This document shows positions 41,976 to 48,931 of a stretch of 64,000 nt of DNA, piece after piece. Source of the DNA: an uncultured Acetatifactor sp. (GTDB lineage Bacteria > Bacillota > Clostridia > Lachnospirales > Lachnospiraceae); contig CAJUQT010000017.1 of assembly GCA_910588225.1 (NCBI GenBank), forward strand, positions 10,178-74,177. The letters are read 5' to 3'. Below the pieces are notes generated by a model. It saw nothing but the letters and a program-made list of their open reading frames with translations, was not told the DNA's origin and did not search any database. Every line of letters starts with the position of its first letter. Positions within the stretch are counted from its first letter, which is position 1. The position numbers and the translations under genes are program-made.

Positions 41976-43552
41976 GGAATCTGAGGTTTGCGCTTTGAGG
42001 ATAGTTTTTTGATTTTAGCTGTGACTATCGTGGTCAGCTGATGCATTCCCAGGGAGGCCGGCGGAATCATATATACTGCATATGGCAGTATATAACGACT
42101 GCTGGCTTCCCACAATGCGCTGAACAGGAAACCGCCAATGATGGAAATATACAGTAGGTGCCCTGCCAGAATGTGTTTCTTTTTTCTATCTGCAAATAGT
42201 ATAATAGCTGATACTGCTGCATAAAAATACAGGATAAAATGATATCTGTTCATATAAGTCTGAACGGCCGGTACATCATCATAATAAATATGCCTTACAA
42301 AATCAGGGAGCTCCTGTGGCTCACAATCAAACTGTCCCGTTTCATCCAAATATAAATATCCGGGCGAATTCCATTGTGATAATATTTTCCGGCGGAAAAA
42401 GTCAATGCTGTAAGATTTGTCATTCCACATATCCTTCAGAATTTCTCTGAGACGCTCTTTTTCTACCAAAGCAGTCTGCTCCGTATTATAATTATACTCC
42501 CGGAAAGTATCTATACTGCTGTTATCAAACCAGCCCGGTCCTGTCCAGGAGTCCTGCATTCCCATACGTACCCATGAAATATAGGGAACGCCGCCTGCTA
42601 CTTTAAATCCGGATATTTTTTCATAATGTGTGTGAATCAGCTGATCAGAGCCTGAAACGGCCAATGACATCACAAGAAGCCAGAGGATTCCCCACAGATT
42701 AGCCTTTTTAATAGAGTGAATTACCAGGACAATTCCCGCCGCAATCAACACAATCAATGAATTTTTACGCACTATGCAGGCCAGAACAATTGCTGTCGTT
42801 CCCCATAAAATGCAGCTTTTTTTACCTGTTCTGCAGTATCGAAGTATCTGCCACATTAATACCATGGTAAAGGTAATAGACATAATCTCCCCATACACAA
42901 AAGGCACATATAAAAACAATGGAAGACATCCCAGGAAGAAAAGAATATAATAAATTATAACTTCCGACTTTTCACAGACAAGCTGCAAAAACTTGTAACC
43001 ACTGTAAAAAAGCAGGGGCATACACAAGGCATTCAGATGCTGAAACACTTCATAATTCCATACTCCAAACAAGTTAAAAATGAGATGAATTACGGAAAGC
43101 AGGCTGAACTGATGAGGAAAAATAGTCATATAACCGGCGGTATTCATGTCAACAAAGTTGCCTGTTATCATTCGGTGGGCTACATTACAAAGGGGGCTGC
43201 CGTCTCCACCAGGTGCGACATGGCTATTGAGAACCCATATCAAACTGATGATATATACATAAAACGATACGATACCAATTATGTATGGCTTCCATGTTAC
43301 AAGGCGCTGCCTGACGAAAAGGAGGCGATTGCTGTGTAAAATACTGTGCAACAAAACGGCAACTGCCGTAATAACGGTTAATATAAGTAAATTTAGTCCC
43401 GGATTATCCCGAACATCCGCAATGCTGTCTACCATTGTATATTTTGCACTGTAATAAGTAAGAATGCAGAAAATACAGATACATAAAATCAGCAACATTT
43501 TTCCGGCAAGCTTATCAAGTTTTTCTCCTATAAATTTTAATTTCTCTGTCAT
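41963..43552 (-). CDS. Polytopic membrane protein, GT-C glycosyltransferase-like
   Basis: A 529-residue protein with about 11-12 membrane helices (MLLILCICIFCILTYYSA, LLILTVITAVAVLLHSIL, IIGIVSFYVYIISLIWVL, and others). A first loop contains HVAPGGDGSPLCNVAHRM and a later loop SWVRMGMQDSWTGPGWFDNS, as in GT-C/DUF6020-type putative glycosyltransferases that use lipid-linked sugars. Start ATG 43552 follows AAAGGACCCAGC; an upstream in-frame ATG at 43570 overlaps the ribosome site. It probably modifies cell-surface glycans; the donor and acceptor are unknown. Confidence 0.72.
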   Translation of the reverse strand: MTEKLKFIGEKLDKLAGKMLLILCICIFCILTYYSAKYTMVDSIADVRDNPGLNLLILTVITAVAVLLHSILHSNRLLFVRQRLVTWKPYIIGIVSFYVYIISLIWVLNSHVAPGGDGSPLCNVAHRMITGNFVDMNTAGYMTIFPHQFSLLSVIHLIFNLFGVWNYEVFQHLNALCMPLLFYSGYKFLQLVCEKSEVIIYYILFFLGCLPLFLYVPFVYGEIMSITFTMVLMWQILRYCRTGKKSCILWGTTAIVLACIVRKNSLIVLIAAGIVLVIHSIKKANLWGILWLLVMSLAVSGSDQLIHTHYEKISGFKVAGGVPYISWVRMGMQDSWTGPGWFDNSSIDTFREYNYNTEQTALVEKERLREILKDMWNDKSYSIDFFRRKILSQWNSPGYLYLDETGQFDCEPQELPDFVRHIYYDDVPAVQTYMNRYHFILYFYAAVSAIILFADRKKKHILAGHLLYISIIGGFLFSALWEASSRYILPYAVYMIPPASLGMHQLTTIVTAKIKKLSSKRKPQIPYKS

Positions 43553-43746
43553 TGCTGGGTCCTTTCTCATTTATGCTGAAGGTACTATATTTTCCATAGT
43601 TCTTTTATATGTCAGCTTTAAACGGCAACATAATTATATTCTGCCCATTGCTCCAAGTCAATCAATAAAAATTTGTTATTGCATTTTTCAGTAATTATGA
43701 TATAATTATCATGTTCATGACAGAAGTTGTCCTGAACATGATAGAT

Positions 43747-43819
43747 GGGGCATTAGCGCAGCTGGGAGCGCGCAACATTCGCATTGTTGAGGCCGTGGGT
43801 TCGAATCCCATATGCTCCA
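43747..43819 (+). tRNA. tRNA-Ala (anticodon CGC)
   Basis: A 73-nt cloverleaf: acceptor GGGGCAT/ATGCTCC with the G3-U70 pair that marks tRNA-Ala; D stem GCGC/GCGC; anticodon stem CAACA/TGTTG with loop TTCGCAT, anticodon CGC at 43780-43782 reading GCG; T stem GTGGG/CCCAT with TTCGAAT. CCA is not fully encoded (A then C). An integrase gene lies 150 nt downstream pointing toward it, so its 3' end is the likely prophage attachment site. Confidence 0.95.
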
Positions 43820-43830
43820 CTTTAAGCATT
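43795..43830. other. Putative attL core at tRNA 3' end
   Basis: The T arm and 3' acceptor strand of tRNA-Ala sit next to a tyrosine-recombinase gene, the standard arrangement for tRNA-targeting prophages. The matching attR copy would lie to the right of this window, so exact core limits cannot be given. Inference from context. Confidence 0.45.
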
Positions 43831-43841
43831 GGGCGAAAAAG

Positions 43842-43891
43842 AGCCGCAAACTCTGAGATTTTCCTGTAAAATCAAGGGTTTGCGGCTTTTT
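43842..43891. terminator. Bidirectional terminator between tRNA and integrase
   Basis: AGCCGCAAACTCT (43842-43854) pairs with AGGGTTTGCGGCT, with AAAAAG before and TTTTTT after. It can end the tRNA transcript on the plus strand and the integrase transcript on the minus strand. Confidence 0.88.
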
Positions 43892-43974
43892 TGTAATGAT
43901 TTTATAAAGCAGTGCTTTAATAATGTAAAATAGAAATATAAAATTTTTTTGTCCAGAATTTGTCCAGCTCTATC

Positions 43975-44970
43975 CTAAGAAAAAAGAATATTTCGAAGCT
44001 TTTCAGCAGCATCCCGCTTCGCAGCTTCTTCTTTCTCAATCATGGAGTGCCGGTATACGGATTTCATTACATGATCTGTTTCCCATCCTCCCATTCGCAG
44101 GATATCCGCTTCTGGCACATTCATAGCACTCATTTTAGAGGCAAAATAGTGCCTGAGCTTATGTAAGGGAAATCTCGGAATGCCAAGTTGATCCTCTACG
44201 CGTTTCAGATGTTTTGTGATAATATCGGGATAACCTTTGTAAATATAACCATTTGTTCTGATTTTATCAGCAATCTCCATTGGAATTACGATTTCTCTTG
44301 TGCTGGAAACAGTTTTTGTAGTTTTGATTATCCATTGGCCATTTTCACTTAATACTTTTGCTTTATTTATTTTAACAACATCTCCATTAATATCATCTAA
44401 CGTCAGAGCGCATATCTCAGATCGGCGCAGACCATAGCAGGCAAGAATAATGGGAATTTCATATTCTGTATCTTTTACGCATTCCAGTATTCGCTTAACA
44501 TCTTCGTCAGAAGGAACGTATGGTTCTTTTTTAATTTTCTGTGGCAGAGTAGTACAAATTTTAAGATTTGGGTAAAAAGTTCCCAAAACAGCGGATATGA
44601 ATCCGTGGCAGTTACGAACGGTTTTGGGACTGTGGCCTTTTGCTAAGCGGTTGATCTCAGATTGTATGTCCAAGGCTGTAATATCATGAATATTTTTGTC
44701 CAGAAATGTTGGGGATATTGTTTTCATATTGCTGTTATATCCCCTGATCGTGGTAGGAGATAGGACATTCCGTTTAGAATCAATATATTCCTCTCCTGCA
44801 GCTTTAAAATTCATACTTTTATGTTTTTTATGGACTTTCTGCAGCTCATCTGCCATGGCAAGCATGGCTTCCTTCTGGGTGGGCTTGTGGTCAAATGTAA
44901 CAGTGTACATCTGGCCCTTGTACATTTTCCTGATCCGGTAATTGCCAGAGTCTCTCTTTTCAATCTTCAT
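43975..44970 (-). CDS. Phage tyrosine recombinase (integrase)
   Basis: A 331-residue integrase. An N-terminal arm-binding AP2-like part (MKIEKRDSGNYRIRKMYKGQ), a SAM-like core-binding domain, then the catalytic domain: first Arg in YGLRRSEICALTLDDI, HxxR in PLHKLRHYFASKMSA, and the Tyr nucleophile in MKSVYRHSMIEKEEA. Start ATG 44970 follows AAGGAGG; the longer frame to 45063 has no site. It inserts and excises the prophage at the adjacent tRNA-Ala. A structured RNA region lies directly upstream. Confidence 0.93.
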   Translation of the reverse strand: MKIEKRDSGNYRIRKMYKGQMYTVTFDHKPTQKEAMLAMADELQKVHKKHKSMNFKAAGEEYIDSKRNVLSPTTIRGYNSNMKTISPTFLDKNIHDITALDIQSEINRLAKGHSPKTVRNCHGFISAVLGTFYPNLKICTTLPQKIKKEPYVPSDEDVKRILECVKDTEYEIPIILACYGLRRSEICALTLDDINGDVVKINKAKVLSENGQWIIKTTKTVSSTREIVIPMEIADKIRTNGYIYKGYPDIITKHLKRVEDQLGIPRFPLHKLRHYFASKMSAMNVPEADILRMGGWETDHVMKSVYRHSMIEKEEAAKRDAAEKLRNILFS

Positions 44971-45003
44971 TGAATCATCCTCCTTAAAAAAGTGTATAAA
45001 AAT

Positions 45004-45124
45004 AACAGCCAGCGAAAAATCGCTTGCAGGCTGTTCCCGGAGATGATACAATGTTTTTTGCAAAGCAGTGTATCCTCCGGGATATATCTAAAGCCGTTCG
45101 GTGTGGGGACACCGGGCGGTTTTT
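45004..45124 (+). ncRNA. Structured small RNA candidate upstream of integrase
   Basis: About 121 nt with three stacked elements: AACAGCC/GGCTGTT (45004-45010, 45029-45035) enclosing AGCGA/TCGCT; CCCGGAG/CTCCGGG (45036-45042, 45075-45081) extended by ATACA/TGTAT; and a terminator hairpin 45093-45120 with GGGG loop and TTTTT. Wobble pairs in the last stem form only in plus-strand RNA. A TATAAA lies at 44994. On the minus strand the first hairpin precedes a T-rich run just before the integrase ribosome site and could instead be a leader attenuator. Confidence 0.45.
45093..45124 (+). terminator. Intrinsic terminator of the structured RNA
   Basis: A 12-bp stem with three or four G-U pairs in the plus-strand RNA (GCCGTTCGGTGT, GGGG loop, ACACCGGGCGGT), followed by TTTT. 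Those pairs would be mismatches in minus-strand RNA. Confidence 0.75.
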
Positions 45125-45134
45125 CAATTTAAGG

Positions 45135-45163
45135 TTGTAAAATGTTTTTCTATGGTATATAAT
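45135..45163 (+). promoter_or_regulatory. Promoter of antisense (antitoxin) RNA
   Basis: TTGTAA (45135-45140), a 17-bp spacer, and TATAAT (45158-45163). It drives plus-strand transcription toward the 3' end of the minus-strand toxin gene. Confidence 0.7.
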
Positions 45164-45169
45164 ATGTTT

Positions 45170-45269
45170 AACAGGACAGCCGGAAAGGAAACACCACTTC
45201 CCCGCTCCGGCGATAATCAGTCAGTAAAAAATAGCCGCCAGCTCGCCAAAGTCAGGACGGCTATTTTTT
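45170..45269 (+). ncRNA. Antisense RNA antitoxin candidate (type I)
   Basis: Predicted ~100-nt RNA from the promoter at 45135-45163 to the terminator at 45226-45269 (12-bp stem AAAAAATAGCCG/CGGCTATTTTTT). The terminator overlaps the toxin stop codon, so the convergent transcripts share ~44 nt at their 3' ends. This is the layout of B. subtilis txpA/ratA-type systems. No start codon and ribosome site for a protein is evident. Confidence 0.55.
45226..45269. terminator. Bidirectional terminator shared by toxin mRNA and antisense RNA
   Basis: Perfect 12-bp stem 45226-45237 with 45258-45269, 20-nt loop, A run and T run at the two ends. It overlaps the toxin stop codon (45261-45263). Confidence 0.85.
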
Positions 45270-45344
45270 ATGCGTATAATTCAGAATCGCTACAATCAGC
45301 AGTGCCACGGTTAAGATAACCATGAATTCTTCATATGTACTCAT
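45261..45344 (-). CDS. Holin-like type I toxin peptide
   Basis: A 27-residue peptide starting MSTYEEFMVILTVALLIVAI and ending LNYTHKK: a short charged start, one hydrophobic helix and a basic tail, as in the putative holin-like toxin family (TxpA/BsrE type). The ATG at 45344 has GGAAGGTGG upstream at normal spacing. These peptides insert in the membrane and are silenced by a convergent antisense RNA, for which a promoter and terminator are visible on the other strand. A long, structured 5' region lies upstream. Likely a prophage-maintenance module. Confidence 0.78.
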   Translation of the reverse strand: MSTYEEFMVILTVALLIVAILNYTHKK

Positions 45345-45646
45345 AATAATCACCACCTTCCGCAAGACTCGGAACGGGTGAGAGCACGTCCCCCGGCTGC
45401 CCAGGTAAGCATATTATGTTGTCATGGTGCGGGGGGGAGCATAACTGCTTTCTATATGTAAAAAGGGCATAACCACTGGTTACACCCTTACGTTCATCAA
45501 ATCACAAGATGGGCGGCGTATCCATCATCTCAGGTACTCTTGCGAGTGTGTCGGGGGCCTTTCCGACCTTTGCGATTTGATTAATAGTTATTTTATGTAC
45601 CATGATTAGCGTTTTCATATTTTTAACACGCCGAAGCGATTTAACC
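45345..45646 (-). other. Non-coding region between toxin and repressor
   Basis: A 302-nt stretch without protein genes. It holds, on the minus strand, the structured RNA and its terminator (45456-45580), then ~110 nt that should contain the toxin promoter and leader. The leader has G- and C-rich blocks (GGGGGGG at ~45431, CCCCC at ~45391) that could fold. No consensus toxin promoter was identified. Confidence 0.5.
45456..45580 (-). ncRNA. Structured RNA with own terminator downstream of repressor
   Basis: On the minus strand, TCAAATCGCAA and TTGTGATTTGA (45580-45570, 45507-45497) close a multi-branch structure with three hairpins: GTCGG/CCGAC, ACTC-GCAA-GAGT (a GNRA tetraloop), and GATGG/CCATC. 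Ten nt later comes a 13-bp terminator hairpin (45489-45463) followed by TTTTT. G-U pairs in both the closing stem and the terminator form only in minus-strand RNA. It may be a free RNA or the 3' end of the repressor transcript. I cannot assign a known family. Confidence 0.5.
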
Positions 45647-46447
45647 TTACTCGTTTATAATTTCATATTTTCCATCCAGTTTGCCGATGACTTTCCCCAT
45701 GCAGACTATATTATCAAATTCATTGACCAGGATGTTGGGAAATTCAGGGTTATGGGAAATTAGTTCCGTTTTACCATATTCTTTTATATATACACTTCCA
45801 TTTACTACAAATATACCCACATCTCCATATTTCATTTCAATATGCTGAGAAACCATGACATTATCCCCGTCCATATAGTCCGGCTCCATAGAATTACCAT
45901 TGACCTTGATCACAAAGTCAACACGATCGTCCCAATCTGAATCTGAAATTGCAATTTTGGAAGCTACTTCATTCCCCAGGATAAAGATACCACTGCCTGC
46001 GGAGGCATCCCGAAAGTATTCCGTGATGTGCCTGCTCCTGAATGAGTGGCGCGGCATTTCAATAATGGCAGCAGGACTGGCCTCCAGCTCTGCGATGCGG
46101 TTGTCCTTTTCCTGCAAGGATTTTACCCGGGTCGTCTCCCAATCAAGCACGGAATCAACATGGGATTTGCCGTGGGGGTCGAGGGCGCGGTATTTTTTTA
46201 TGTGGTCATATTCATATGCTCTTAATTCATAAGAATGCTTAATTTCTTTTTCATCTTGTAGACCCAATATGTAATCAATTGAAACATCAAACTTTTGAGA
46301 GATTAGAATAAGAAAGTCTGAACCGGGTTCTCTTTCACCCGTTTCATAGTTGTTATATGTTGTATATTTTATTCCAATGAACGAAGCAAACTCTTTTTTG
46401 TTCATCCCCGTTCGTTCTCGAATTTCTTTTAGCTTTTCTTTGATCAT
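45647..46447 (-). CDS. Phage CI/LexA-like repressor (XRE HTH + S24 peptidase)
   Basis: A 266-residue repressor: N-terminal HTH (IRERTGMNKKEFASFIGIKY, TTYNNYETGEREPG), a linker, then a LexA/S24 domain with the catalytic Ser in NGNSMEPDYMDGDNV and the Lys in NGSVYIKEYG. RecA-stimulated self-cleavage would induce the prophage. An Ala/Gly cleavage site is plausible around DASAGSGIFILG. Start ATG 46447 follows AGGAGG; the longer frame to 46516 includes the promoter. It is divergent from the Cro-like gene across operators. Confidence 0.92.
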   Translation of the reverse strand: MIKEKLKEIRERTGMNKKEFASFIGIKYTTYNNYETGEREPGSDFLILISQKFDVSIDYILGLQDEKEIKHSYELRAYEYDHIKKYRALDPHGKSHVDSVLDWETTRVKSLQEKDNRIAELEASPAAIIEMPRHSFRSRHITEYFRDASAGSGIFILGNEVASKIAISDSDWDDRVDFVIKVNGNSMEPDYMDGDNVMVSQHIEMKYGDVGIFVVNGSVYIKEYGKTELISHNPEFPNILVNEFDNIVCMGKVIGKLDGKYEIINE

Positions 46448-46472
46448 GGGGTGCCTCCTGTAGTTTAGGTTA

Positions 46473-46501
46473 ATAGTATTACATATTTTACAATTTGTCA
46501 A
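46473..46501 (-). promoter_or_regulatory. Repressor promoter (PRM-like)
   Basis: On the minus strand TTGACA (46501-46496), 17-bp spacer, TACTAT (46478-46473), about 25 nt before the repressor start. Consensus -35 and near-consensus -10. Confidence 0.8.
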
Positions 46502-46509
46502 TCCTGCAA

Positions 46510-46598
46510 TACTCAAAATGTGAAAAAATATTCAAATTGAGTATTGACAAATACACAAATCGAGAATATACTCATGTTACAAATTCACAAAGTGAGTA
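46510..46598. promoter_or_regulatory. Repressor/Cro operator array
   Basis: Three 15-bp sites fit TTCACAAANTGAGTA: 46510-46524 (reverse, TTCACATTTTGAGTA), 46552-46566 (TACACAAATCGAGAA) and 46584-46598 (TTCACAAAGTGAGTA), plus a shorter TTCAAATTGAGTA at 46531-46543. The middle site fills the spacer of the rightward promoter, so binding there should block it. Confidence 0.7.
46544..46572 (+). promoter_or_regulatory. Early lytic promoter (PR-like)
   Basis: TTGACA (46544-46549), 17-bp spacer, TATACT (46567-46572), driving the Cro-like gene and the early region. A nearly ideal vegetative promoter, with an operator in its spacer. Confidence 0.88.
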
Positions 46599-46612
46599 AT
46601 GGAGGTGACAAA

Positions 46613-46831
46613 TTGAAATATCCGAACATAGAAGCGGAAAGGGGACGACTGGGCTTATCGAAAGAAGATTTTGCAAAAAAACTGGGTATTGCTACGAAAA
46701 CATATTACAACTGGATTAACGGAACTAATCCGATTCCGAGTAACATTTTGATTAAAATGTCGGTATTATGTAATGCAAATACTGATTATTTGCTGGGATT
46801 AAGCGAAGTAAAGTTCCGGGAGCCAGTATAG
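46613..46831 (+). CDS. Cro-like HTH regulator
   Basis: A 72-residue HTH protein starting at TTG 46613 after GGAGGTGAC (in-frame ATGs at 46544 and 46574 overlap the promoter or its transcript start). HTH: AERGRLGLSKEDFAKKLGIA, TKTYYNWINGTNPIPSNILI, then DYLLGLSE as in phage repressors and Cro. First gene of the rightward operon, as expected for Cro; should bind the same operators as the repressor. Confidence 0.85.
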   Translation: MKYPNIEAERGRLGLSKEDFAKKLGIATKTYYNWINGTNPIPSNILIKMSVLCNANTDYLLGLSEVKFREPV

Positions 46832-46848
46832 GGAGGAGGTGAGGAAAG

Positions 46849-47031
46849 ATGTTTATATCTAAGAAACAATGGAGAGGGTTAGAAAAAAGGGTGGCTGACC
46901 TTGAAAAAAAGCAAAGCCAGCCATCTGGTAAAGGACTTTCGCTTACAGAACAAGCGTTTTTGCTTGCGGCATTAAACATAAAATTATCAAATGTTCTTAA
47001 GGCCGCGGGAGCTGGTGTAAATGGGTGGTGA
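46849..47031 (+). CDS. Small prophage early protein
   Basis: A 60-residue protein (MFISKKQWRGLEKRVADLEK; LSLTEQAFLLAALNIKLSNV), with a short N-terminal coiled coil. The start follows GGAGGAGGTGAGG. It lies between Cro and other small early genes in one operon. Function unknown. Confidence 0.65.
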   Translation: MFISKKQWRGLEKRVADLEKKQSQPSGKGLSLTEQAFLLAALNIKLSNVLKAAGAGVNGW

Positions 47032-47037
47032 GGAGAA

Positions 47038-47157
47038 ATGTGGCAATGGTTACAGAAAAACCACCCCATAGTTTATGAAGTGGTTTGGTGGAGCGTAGAT
47101 GCAATGGCTCTGGCGGCAATTATAATCAGCATCATATGTATTGCAGGCAAAGGCTGA
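47038..47157 (+). CDS. 39-residue membrane peptide
   Basis: A short gene (MWQWLQKNHPIVYEVVWWSV then DAMALAAIIISIICIAGKG) with one C-terminal membrane helix. ATG 47038 follows GTGAGGAG with good spacing, 6 nt after the previous stop. Trp-rich and hydrophobic. Small membrane proteins in phage early regions can affect host physiology or exclusion, but nothing specific is shown. Confidence 0.55.
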   Translation: MWQWLQKNHPIVYEVVWWSVDAMALAAIIISIICIAGKG

Positions 47158-47193
47158 TAATGCTCAAAATAAGAACAGGAGGAGGTGAGCGGG

Positions 47194-47472
47194 ATGTCCA
47201 GAAGGACTGCATTATGTCCGGAACAGAAAGAGGAGTATATGGTGGCAGACCTTCCGTTTTTCCTTGAGAAGGAGGCGAAGAAAAAGGGAAAGACACAGAA
47301 GGATTTGGCGGAAGTACTCGGAATCACTCCGCAGGCCTATGGCCAAAGGAAAAGGAAACAGAAAAACGGAAAGCCTAAAGACACTTTTACATACGGTGAT
47401 ATCCTTAAATTGTTCCGGTTTCTGGAAATGTCAGAAGAGGAACGGCTCAGCCTGTTTCCGCAACTAAAGTAA
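47194..47472 (+). CDS. HTH-domain protein of early region
   Basis: A 92-residue protein: ADLPFFLEKEAKKKGKTQKD then LAEVLGITPQAYGQRKRKQK is a Cro/CI-type helix-turn-helix, followed by a basic KNGKPKD and a C-terminal helix. ATG 47194 follows AGGAGG; the GTG at 47185 is too close to it. A third small DNA-binding protein in the lysogeny/early region, perhaps a CII-like or anti-repressor regulator. Confidence 0.75.
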   Translation: MSRRTALCPEQKEEYMVADLPFFLEKEAKKKGKTQKDLAEVLGITPQAYGQRKRKQKNGKPKDTFTYGDILKLFRFLEMSEEERLSLFPQLK

Positions 47473-47492
47473 ATAAATTAATTTGCCGTGTC

Positions 47493-47567
47493 CTGCGCGT
47501 GGTGCATAACCACAATTCCCCCTTATCAAGAGGTGTGCAGCCAGGTTTGGCTGTGCACCACGCGCAG
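47493..47567 (+). promoter_or_regulatory. Large stem-loop with competing inner hairpin
   Basis: CTGCGCGTGGTGCA (47493-47506) and TGCACCACGCGCAG (47554-47567) are exact 14-nt complements. Between them GGTGTGCAGCCA (47532-47543) can pair with TGGCTGTGCACC (47548-47559), using part of the same arm. The two folds exclude each other. It lies 24-100 nt before the small gene at 47591, in the mRNA leader, and could be a switch or an RNA/protein binding site. Confidence 0.55.
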
Positions 47568-47590
47568 AGCACGGAGGGAGGAGGACAAGC

Positions 47591-47776
47591 ATGGACCACA
47601 AAAAATACAGGGTAAAGTTCCGAGGCGATGACGGAGAGGTGATCTTCCGGGGATTCGATGCCATGAAGCAGGCACAGAATCTCTATGACAGCCTGGATGG
47701 AAAAGCCGAGATTCACCAGTATATCGAAGACCTGGGTCGCTATGAGATTGTGGTGTATCCTACATTTGAATACTAA
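47591..47776 (+). CDS. Small prophage early protein
   Basis: A 61-residue acidic protein (MDHKKYRVKFRGDDGEVIFR; GFDAMKQAQNLYDSLDGKAE; IHQYIEDLGRYEIVVYPTFEY split over the rest), probably a small alpha/beta fold. ATG follows GGAGGGAGGAGG, an unusually strong ribosome site just after the stem-loop. Function unknown. Confidence 0.65.
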   Translation: MDHKKYRVKFRGDDGEVIFRGFDAMKQAQNLYDSLDGKAEIHQYIEDLGRYEIVVYPTFEY

Positions 47777-47793
47777 AAGGAAGGAGACAACCA

Positions 47794-47967
47794 GTGACGC
47801 ACAAAATATTCAACGCCAGCAATCTTTACGGCGCCATAGCTTTTCTGTCAATGCTGGCGGCCCCTGCGGCGGTGGAGGGCGAGATGTACATAACTGCAGC
47901 AGCGCTGGTAGTGATACTGGCGGGATGCGCGCATCTGTCCATCCGGGAAGGCGGTAAAAGAAAATAG
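47794..47967 (+). CDS. Small two-helix membrane protein
   Basis: A 57-residue protein starting at GTG 47794 after AAGGAAGGAG: MTHKIFNASNLYGAIAFLSM, then LAAPAAVEGEMYITAAALVV and ILAGCAHLSIREGGKRK. Two hydrophobic segments and a basic tail. It lies in the early operon with matching spacing and codon use. Function unknown. Confidence 0.6.
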   Translation: MTHKIFNASNLYGAIAFLSMLAAPAAVEGEMYITAAALVVILAGCAHLSIREGGKRK

Positions 47968-48054
47968 GTCCCTCTGCCGGCAAGCCAAAGGGACCAGAAT
48001 TCAAGACAAATAATGATTTGCTTTTATTATAAGTGCACGGGAAGGAAATTACAA

Positions 48055-48357
48055 GTGAAAAATGAAGACCTAAAAGAAATTTTCAGCGGCTTTGACGCTC
48101 TCATTATAAAGGAAAAAGCAGAGGCCGCCATATCGCTGGCCGAACAGTATAATGTCAATGCCGCCCAGTCCGGCGCCGCAAAGTTTTCTCCTGTAAACCG
48201 GATCAGACTTGACAGAGGAATCGAGACAGTGGCAGAGGCGCTAGACAGGCAGTTACAGAGATTCCGGGCGGCCTCCGGGAACTATGTGTATTACTTTAAC
48301 TATAAAGGATGGGAGTTCAGCCAGGTGTCGGAGGAAGAGCTGGCAGTGTGTCCCTGA
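48055..48357 (+). CDS. Prophage early protein, unknown
   Basis: A 100-residue protein; the GTG at 48055 after GGAAGGAA is preferred over ATG 48013. Helical, with EIFSGFDALIIKEKAEAAIS and RGIETVAEALDRQLQRFRAA, ending in YVYYFNYKGWEFSQVSEEEL. Not recognised. Located just before the recombination/replication genes. Confidence 0.6.
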   Translation: MKNEDLKEIFSGFDALIIKEKAEAAISLAEQYNVNAAQSGAAKFSPVNRIRLDRGIETVAEALDRQLQRFRAASGNYVYYFNYKGWEFSQVSEEELAVCP

Positions 48358-48412
48358 ACAGGGGATCCCGAAAAAAGCTGTAAATAAAATCATATAAAGG
48401 AGGACATGAAAG

Positions 48413-48931
48413 ATGTCATTAGAGAAAAACATTGAGAGGATTGCAGACGCATTGGAGGCGATTGCAGGAAGGAAAGGCGCAAAGACGGATACGGCCGCCG
48501 CACAGCCCGCCCAGATGCAGCAGGCGCCACAGGGCAGCCGGCAGATACTGGCGCCGCAGAATACCGGACAGGCATATCAGATGCCGCCCGCACAGCAGCA
48601 GGGAGGCCAGATACCGGTATCCCTGCCCCCGGATGCCGGAATGCAGTGGCAGGGTGCCGGCAGTACGGGAATCCCTGTGAATTCTTCCCCCCAGCCGCAG
48701 GCAGCACCTTCGTTTCAGCCGCCCGCAGGTCCCGGACCGGTGCCGACAACAGCTGCAGCACAAGCCTATACCTTTGACCAACTGGCAGTGGCTACAGCCA
48801 ATCTTGCATCCGCGGGGAAGGATGTATTCGCAGTATTGGGCAGATTCGGCGTCAGCATGCTGATGGACCTTCCGCAGGAAAGATACGGAGAATACGCCGC
48901 GGCCCTGAGAGAGGCAGGTGCGGTGATCTGA
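48413..48931 (+). CDS. Unknown protein with Gln/Pro-rich linker
   Basis: A 172-residue protein: an N-terminal helix (SLEKNIERIADALEAIAGRK), a long low-complexity Ala/Gln/Pro/Gly linker (residues ~28-115) and a C-terminal folded part (FDQLAVATANLASAGKDVFA, VLGRFGVSMLMDLPQERYGE). ATG follows AGGAGGACATGAAAG. It overlaps the next start by one base. Proteins of this design often sit beside phage single-strand-binding or recombination genes; role unknown. Confidence 0.7.
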   Translation: MSLEKNIERIADALEAIAGRKGAKTDTAAAQPAQMQQAPQGSRQILAPQNTGQAYQMPPAQQQGGQIPVSLPPDAGMQWQGAGSTGIPVNSSPQPQAAPSFQPPAGPGPVPTTAAAQAYTFDQLAVATANLASAGKDVFAVLGRFGVSMLMDLPQERYGEYAAALREAGAVI

